Below are positions 57,864-64,000 of a DNA stretch of 64,000 nt, piece after piece; position 1 is the first letter of the stretch, and every line of letters starts with the position of its first letter. A program made the position numbers and the translations under genes. Source of the DNA: Dioszegia crocea (lineage: Eukaryota > Basidiomycota > Tremellomycetes > Tremellales > Bulleribasidiaceae); the NCBI GenBank assembly GCA_001600615.1, contig BCKK01000008.1:850134-914133 (forward strand), read 5' to 3'. Under the pieces are notes generated by a model, which searched no databases, was not told where the DNA came from, and was given only the letters and a program-made list of their open reading frames with translations.

Positions 57864-60800
57864 ATGAACGAGCAAGCATTCGTAGAACAGTACTCGACAC
57901 AGGAGAAGCTTCTCCTCGCTCAGGCGGTACACAAGCTCGGCGCGGCGAAATGGGAGGGTATCAGCCAGCTCTTGATGGACCATCCATGTATGGCCGACAA
58001 GACATCCGAGGCGCTCGAGGGAATGTGGAATCCGAAAGCATGTGAAGAGGCCTATGTGGGGTTGATGACGAATATAGGGATAAACGTGTAAGGTTTAATT
58101 CTTATCGTAGAGGTGCGCTGTAGCTGACAATGACAGTCCCATTGAGGGTGGAATCATACCCGGTGCTAAACCCCACCTCCGACTTGCCCAAACTTTTTAC
58201 TATGCCCGAATGGCAGAATTGAAGGACAGCATAGCGACATATGAGCAGCGTTTCTCGACTCTCATGTCTGAGATCCAGATGATCAAGACTGGCGAGATGG
58301 ATGGGGCGATTGGAGCGGAATTGCGCGCGGTGTTAGTGAAGAAGTTTGGGAAGAAGTTGCTGGATGCCTGGGTGCCCGAGCAGGCGGATGTGGTGGCTGC
58401 TGCGGAAGCTGGAGAGGTCGGGCAAGGGGAGAGGGCGGAGAGGGATGGGAAGAGGGCGGCAGAGGAGAAGGCGGCGTCGGAGGCTGAATCCGTCAGGGTG
58501 CAAGAAGCGGCGGCGGAAGGGGAGAAGCGGAAGGCTGCTGAGGCTGAAGTTGCGGCAGAGGCTATGGCAGAGAAAGAGAAGGAGAGCTCGAAGAAAATCA
58601 ATCCATCACCCTTGGTATCATACTCTTCCCCACCCCAATCTCCCGACCCAGCACCCACATCCCCTATCCCAGTCCTCGATGCGATACCCGAAGATAACAC
58701 ATTTGCGGCGGGTCCAAGTACCACGGACGAACTACTTCTACCGCCTGCTCCACGGCGGAAGAAGGGCGGCCGGTCGCAGAAGGACGTCTCAATGGAGAAG
58801 GAGGCCCCGGTGCCAGAAGAGGCAGTGCATGCGGAGGCAGTTGAGGAGGCAGAGGCGGCGACGGCAAAGGAGGCAGAGGGCAACAAGCGGCCTAAACGGG
58901 GGTCGATCTCGGCGGACGCTGTACTTCCTCCTCCCGAGAAAAAATCCGATTCGGTTGCGCCCGAAGTCGGCCCCGAGCCTGAGCTTGCTCCTATGCCTGC
59001 CCAGAGTCGATCGACCCGACGAGGCAAAACCCCGGCAGCGCCGCCAACACCTACAGCCGACCCATCCGATGACATCGAAAGGGCAGGTGAAGCCGCTCCC
59101 ACACCCACTGCTGGTCGGTCGACACGTAAGGGCAAAACTCAAACGCCCGCACCCGAACCAATCCCCACTTCCGAGGCGGAAGACGTCGAAATGGCCGAGC
59201 CTGACGAATCGACCATTGAGGCTTTGACCGAGGTCGAAGATGTCAAAGCGCCATCTCGGGACAATCGTCGGAAATCTACCAAACCGGCGGCGGGATCTCG
59301 GTCAAACCTGCGACAATCTACTCCCCCTATTGCGCCTCCTCTCGAGACTAAAGCTTCGTCTGCCTCGCCCTTGACTTCCGAGCCGGGCAGCGCATCTCCT
59401 CCGGCCGAAGTCCCGGCTGGCGGCAGTAAACCCAATCCCAGGTCTAAGGCGGGTCGGGCGGCGGCTAAGCGCAATTCGAGAGGAATCAAGGAAGTGGAGG
59501 TAGAGGCGGATGAAGAGGAAGAAGTACCGGTGGTGGATGAAACCACTCCTGGACCTTCTAAGCGGGGAGGGAATAAGCGGAAGGCTCCTGTTCAACCATC
59601 TGGTGCGCCAGCGGGGAAAAGACGAGGGGCGAGAAAGGGTACTTCGCCTGCGCCTACTGTGGTGACTATCCCTGATTCGGAGGTTGAGATGGAGGATGCA
59701 GAGGAGGAGGCGGAAGGTGAGGGTGAGGTAGAGGAGGAGGCTGAAGAGGAAGAAGAGGTTAAGGATGAGCCTGAGACGGGACGTCGGAAAGGTCGAAAGA
59801 GTATGCCTGCCCCTCTTGTTCCGGCAACATCAGCAGCGACGCGTAGAGGTCGAGCACCGAAGGAATCTCCGGGTCTGTCTGCGCGGACTAAAGGATCATC
59901 ACCTTCTGCATCTCGCCGGGCGGTATCGGTTGCTTCGGAGGTATCGGCAGCTACACCTGTTGCTGTTACTGGAAAGAGGGGTCGGGGAAGGCCGTCGAAA
60001 GGCAAGGCGCCAATAGTCGAGGCGGATGAAGAGGAAGAAGCAGAGGAGGCAGAAGATGATAATGCAGTGGGTGATGATGAGGTATTGGTGGAGGATGAGG
60101 ATGATGACGAAGAGGAAGAAGGGGAGGCGGAAGAGCAGGTTGAGCCAGTTGGAGGAAGGGCCGCTAGGTCAAGTGCGAGAAATCGAGGGATGGAGGTTGA
60201 AGTGGCCGTCAGTGCTGGTGCGCCCGAAGGGTCGACGCCTGGACCTACGAAACGATCCCAAGCGAGAAAATCAAATGTCGAAGTTGATATGTCTGCTCCT
60301 TCCGCAAAGCGTAATACGGGGAAGAAGGCGGAGGCTGTACCTGTCGAGACGAAGAGGTCTACAGGGAGGAAAGGCAGGGGCGAGGTTGAGGTTGAGGAAC
60401 CTCCGGCTGTTGAGCCGAAGAAGTCTGGAGGGAGGAGGGGGAAGGTGGAGCCGTTAGAGCAGAGCGGCGCGACCGGCAGACCTAAGCGGGAATCAAGAGG
60501 TGAGTCTTGCTTCTCAACTCTATCCGATATTGGATAGTGATCATTTCGCTGACGCCTTCTTATAGGCCAAGCACGTCTCCCTTCTCACGCTCTCGGACCT
60601 GAAGAGAGTGAACCCCGCGGCTCCACCGCCGGATCCCTCTCCCTCTCCCCCCGCAAAGAACGCGCCACGCCAGCTGCGTCAGAAGGCGCTCCTTCCACTT
60701 CTCGACCTTCTTTAGGCGGAGGCGGCGGGTCGCGCCGACGGCGGAATGACGAAACGCCCGAGCAGAGGGATAAAAAGATGGTAGTGAAGCTACTTATGGG

Positions 60801-61200
60801 TTTGTTGGATACGATATCTGCGCATAAGAATGGGAATGTGTTTCAAAATCCAGTAAAGAAGGTGAGTCATGGGTTTGCGGTTAAGAGGACCAAGGCTGAT
60901 CTTGTAGAATGACGCACCGGATTACTTTGAAATCGTCAAACAGCCTATGGATCTTAAGACTATGCGTCTGAAGATAAGGGATGGTCAGATATCGACATTG
61001 GATGAATTTGAAAGGGATTTACATTTGATCTTTACGTGAGTTATTGCCGCTGGGGATGGGGATCTGGGCTGATCGTTAGAAACGCAATGATGTATAACGA
61101 GGATGAGAGTCAGGTGTTTGCGATGGCCGAGGAAATGTTGAAGGATGCTGAGGGGCATTTGGCGCATTTCAGATTGATGCAGCAGGACTTGGGGAGATAG
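57864..61200 (+). CDS. BRD8/Bdc1-like bromodomain protein (NuA4-type)
   Basis: Five exons (57864-58087, 58137-60499, 60566-60861, 60908-61035, 61080-61200), 1,043 residues. The N-terminal ~75 residues (EKLLLAQAVHKLGAAKWEGISQLLMDH) resemble the SANT-like start of human BRD8. A coiled segment (ARMAELKDSIATYEQRFSTLMSEIQM) follows. The long middle is Glu/Ala/Pro-rich with repeated RSTRRGKTP-type basic motifs and an AT-hook-like KRGRGRPSKG. The C-terminal bromodomain reads VVKLLMGLLDTISAHKNGNVFQNPV, PDYFEIVKQPMDLKTM, and NAMMYNEDESQVF, with the acetyl-lysine-binding Asn. BRD8 and S. pombe Bdc1 are NuA4/Tip60 subunits (family knowledge); membership here is inferred. Confidence 0.85.
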
Positions 61201-61392
61201 GTGGCGAGGGAAGCGTAGATTATTTGGGGAATCCTGATGATGATTATTAGCTTGTACTAGATGAGTCATCTGAACAGAACCTAAGCAGCTTAAGTCGATG
61301 TGTCTTCACGATATAGTCCATATGATCATTTACAGATTTTCATCCACTATACAACCCTCTCTTAGTCCAATACAACATCTGACCACCTAGGC

Positions 61393-62213
61393 CTATCTCG
61401 GACCCAACGCAGCCGCATAGCTCAATCCATCCACCCGTCTCATCCCCACCGCCTCCCGCTTCTCAACCATATCCATATCCACCGCCATCAACTCATCCCT
61501 ATCTTCCAATTCCAATTCCCCTAGTATAAACTCCTCATCCTCACCTCCTACAACAGCCATATCCACATGCTCCCATTCGTCCAGGTCGGAATCATCATCG
61601 CCTTCGGTATCGTCAGAGCTGATCCGCCTAGATACGGTAGATACCGAGTTTGATAGAGAGAATGGGATGTTGACTGCGGAGGAAGGCACAAGACCTGGGG
61701 TTTGAGGAGTGGTGCCTAGCGGAGAAGGGCTAGAGAGGCTTATGCCTAATTTGGCCGGGGGGACGGGGGATTTGATGGATGAAGGGGTATCAGGGAGAAC
61801 GAGGACAGAGGGTGTGTGAATGAAGTCAAAGCCCAGGGTAGCGGCCGTTGTAGCTGTACACATCAGCTTGAGCCTTCCGAATATCGAGAAACTGCGAAGT
61901 GACCTCGTTTCTCCCGTTTTGCTTTGCCATCATGAATCAACTCCTCCAACCCTACTTCCCTTCCCGACTGCGCACCCTCAGCAGCAGTAGCAGAAGCTAC
62001 CCTCTCCCTCTGTCTAGTCGCCGCGTCCATTATGGCTACTCCTGCACTGGGTACCGACCGAGCCTTGCGAGAATTGGCATATGAGTCCAAGAAGGCAACT
62101 TCGGCGCGCCAGTCGAGTGTGTTGGTGGACGTAGGTTGGAGGGTGGATTTAGGCTTGTGTGGGACTGAGTGGCCTGGTCGGCGGGTCGCGAGGGGGCGTT
62201 GGGGGATAGGCAT
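61393..62213 (-). CDS. Unknown protein, Asp/Glu-rich C-terminus
   Basis: Two exons (62213-61904, 61853-61393), 256 residues. The start is the first ATG (MPIPQRPLATRRPG); upstream codons in frame lack one. A basic, Pro-rich N-terminus (KPKSTLQPTSTNTLDWRAE) precedes a helical charged middle (GLEELIHDGKAKREKRG). The second exon has Ser/Pro-rich text (SLSSPSPLG) and an acidic end with SDLDEWEHVDM and ELEDRDELMAVDMDM. The family is not recognised. The gene is convergent with the bromodomain gene, 192 bases apart. Confidence 0.6.
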
Positions 62214-62834
62214 GGTGGGTGGGGTGGGTGGCAAAATGGGTATGATGGGGAGTGGTGATGCAAGGTATCGCGAGTGAGTATAAAGGAATAGAGAATGGCG
62301 ATGATGAGAAGGCCAGAACGTGGAGACTGTTCCAGGGTTCTTATTCGAAGCTATGAGTCACGCACGAGGACCCGAGGCCAAGGCTTAATGGCGGTTCCGA
62401 GGGCGGAATGGCGAACGTGTCTGTGCGAAGAAAAAGAAGCGAAACCGAAGGGGGTGAAAGGCAGCGAAAGGCAGGACAAAGTAAGGTTGAAGGGTATCGA
62501 CGCGATTGTATGTTAGATGATGTACGACAACAACCTATCCATGCTGCCCCATCCTTATCTCTGAGGATAGCCTTGGATGTCCCGCCCAGAGGCGTAAACA
62601 TGCCTTGAGACGCGTCTGACCCGGGTGGCGAATAGAGTTTACAGCTGCAGCACCGCGTTTCAGGAACAATCAATGACGTCATTCAGACGCGTCAGTTATC
62701 TTCCGACGCGACTGAAAGCTCTTGATAAGGTTGTTGATGGCTGATTGTGCGGTCGCGTGTCTGTGGCATGTATGGCTATAGGCTACAACGATTCTACTGA
62801 CTATATACAAAAAGGGATCTTACAGAGGGTGATG
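62214..62834. promoter_or_regulatory. Upstream region of the 61393-62213 gene with CRE and MCB-like sites
   Basis: About 620 bases. It contains a perfect CRE palindrome TGACGTCA (62674-62681) and two ACGCGT cores (62610-62615, 62687-62692), the first within the palindrome AGACGCGTCT. These resemble bZIP and MBF binding sites. Regulation by them is inferred only. Confidence 0.45.
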
Positions 62835-64000
62835 TTAAGTGATTACAGTACTGGTCAAATATCTCCTTCGACCCTGTTCTAGAGGTGTCAAAGGGGAATC
62901 ACCCGTAAAAGCCAGGATCTGATACTCAGCATGCCGACTATTCAATCAGCAAAGATCCAATATCTCTATGCCCAGACTCACCCAAGAGTACTCAGATTAA
63001 CTCTGAAGTATGCCACACCCTTCCCATCCCCCAGCCCTCCAGCTCCATCCACCTTGGCCTTCTTCCCATCCCCTTCTCTAGATCCAACACTCTTGGCCAA
63101 TTTGTTAATCCGCTTCTTGACCCATCCTCGCTCATCAATCTCTTCATCCTCTTCCAAATCTATCGCCCCGCCATCGAGCCGTCTGGGGGGTTTGACAGGT
63201 GATGAGCCGCCCCAAACAGGGGTATCGCATGTCTTTGTTAATTCTGATGCGCCGTTGGTGTAGGGTGGTGAAAACGGGTGGGATTCGTGTGATGTTTTGC
63301 GAGGGATGGAGGGGGATGGGCTGGAGGTGCGGTGGGTTGATGTGTGGCGTAGGCCTGCTTCGCGTAGGTTTGAAGGAACAGATCTGGTGGTTAGCAATGT
63401 ACCATGAGGGATAGGCTGCCCAAGTATCTTGAGGCTGGACTCACTTGCCAGGATCAAACATCAGGAGGTTCATATCACCCCTTGAGGTCTCTTCGTACCC
63501 CACGACAGTTCTTGAATGCCCATTATGCTGGAAAGTCAGCTAAAGTCTCCTTAGGGACAAGAGGCCAACGAAGCTTACCTGTAGAATGAGGGGGTACCTA
63601 TCCGCCCGCCTGATGGCGCTCCCTCGACTACCCTCATTTTCTCTCATGAGCACGTCAAAGGCGTTTGATGCGCCCCCAGCGCTTCCTATCCCATTCTGAG
63701 CCGCACTGGTTGAAGAGCTAGATGTAGATAGTCCTTCATCCTGAACAACCGTCAGCTTCCTGGATATACCCCATACAAAGAGCCCTTGAGCTTACAAAGT
63801 ACTGCTTGACCCATTCTGTGAGAGCTTTATGTGCAGGTCTTGCATCGGCAGTCTTGGGTTTTGGAAAGTCATCTACGACAGTCAGCGAGACAACCCTGTC
63901 GCACAGAGGCGATTATGCAAGACCTACACAAATCACACCTGAAGGATCAGCTCAGTTTCTCAAGATACCGTAGGAAATCGAGGGAAACATCAACTCACGG
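62835..64000 (-). CDS. C78-family cysteine peptidase (ZUFSP/Mug105-like), 5' end cut off
   Basis: The gene enters from beyond the window end. Visible exons give VDDFPKPKTADARPAHKALTEWVKQYF, then DRYPLILQHNGHSRTVVGYEETSRGDMNLLMFDPGK, close to the peptidase C78 core (PLYLQHQGHSRTIVG...DPG) of ZUFSP/ZUP1 and UFSP. The catalytic His is in GHSRT and the Asp in FDPG; the Cys lies upstream, outside the window. The C-terminal FRVNLSTLG...EYQILAFTGDSPLTP block matches the family's last strand. Between them lies an extra ~110-residue Ser/Pro then Lys/Glu-rich insertion. C78 enzymes cleave UFM1 or long K63 ubiquitin chains (family knowledge). Introns fall at the C-terminus (45-60 bases). Confidence 0.85.

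Noticed and set aside
58200..59135. 311-residue minus-strand ORF inside the bromodomain gene
   Set aside because: Low-complexity Ser/Ala-rich translation is the antisense of the Glu/Ala-rich linker; the plus-strand gene has clean splice sites and known domains.
62931..63263. 110-residue plus-strand ORF
   Set aside because: The opposite strand encodes the C-terminal part of the C78 peptidase, with matching family motifs and introns.

Overview
This is a gene-dense nuclear segment of a basidiomycete yeast, most likely a Tremellomycete (Cryptococcus/Kwoniella-like). The evidence is the set of eukaryotic genes broken by many 45-70 base introns with GTGAGT/GTAAGT donors, CTGAC/CTAAC branch sites and AG acceptors, the short intergenic spaces, and fungal families such as PMP3, YAK1, RRP15 and MIC19. 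No rRNA, transposon, CRISPR or prokaryotic operon was seen. I found 22 protein-coding genes and one RNA gene, U2 snRNA. Exon sums were checked for frame where exon coordinates are given for the whole gene.

Layout. 1-3.4 kb: two F-box-like paralogs on the minus strand; the second has a tandemly duplicated 5' leader. 3.8-8.2 kb: the DYRK kinase YAK1 (-). 8.7-11.2 kb: ARP2 (-) and CRIPT (+), divergent. 11.4-19.1 kb: a large DOCK-family Rho/Rac GEF (-). 19.6-20.7 kb: ribosome factor RRP15 (-). 20.7-23.4 kb: a long gene-free stretch. 23.4-26.1 kb: an HSF-type transcription factor (+) with a 10-base exon. 26.4-29.6 kb: an SCY1/SCYL pseudokinase (-), divergent from ADE6 (FGAM synthase, +, 30.1-34.2 kb). 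34.8-36.0 kb: the third F-box-like paralog (+). 36.3-37.1 kb: a single-pass membrane protein (-). 37.5-39.6 kb: CSN7 (-) and MIC19 (+), divergent. 40.0-43.1 kb: a head-to-tail pair of SUR7/PalI-like four-pass membrane proteins (+). 44.2-44.7 kb: a small ABM-like protein (+). 44.9-45.1 kb: U2 snRNA (-). 45.4-49.8 kb: a LIM-C1-RhoGAP protein (-). 51.1-52.3 kb: a secreted CAP/PR-1 protein (-). 53.7-55.0 kb: an acidic/basic nuclear-type protein (-). 55.5-56.0 kb: PMP3 (+). 57.0-57.5 kb: a small unknown gene (+). 57.9-61.2 kb: a BRD8/Bdc1-like bromodomain protein (+). 61.4-62.2 kb: an unknown gene (-). 62.8 kb to the window end: a C78-family (ZUFSP/Mug105-like) peptidase (-), cut by the edge.

Most genes are single-copy housekeeping or signalling genes with no shared pathway. 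Several act on the actin/Rho/plasma-membrane axis (ARP2, the DOCK GEF, the LIM-RhoGAP, the SUR7-like pair, PMP3), but nothing shows that they are co-regulated. The least explained items are the three-member F-box-like family with its shared C-terminal motif, the duplicated intron-bearing leader of one member, the HSF microexon, a 51-base intron in YAK1 that would be translated if retained, and the large insertion in the C78 peptidase.
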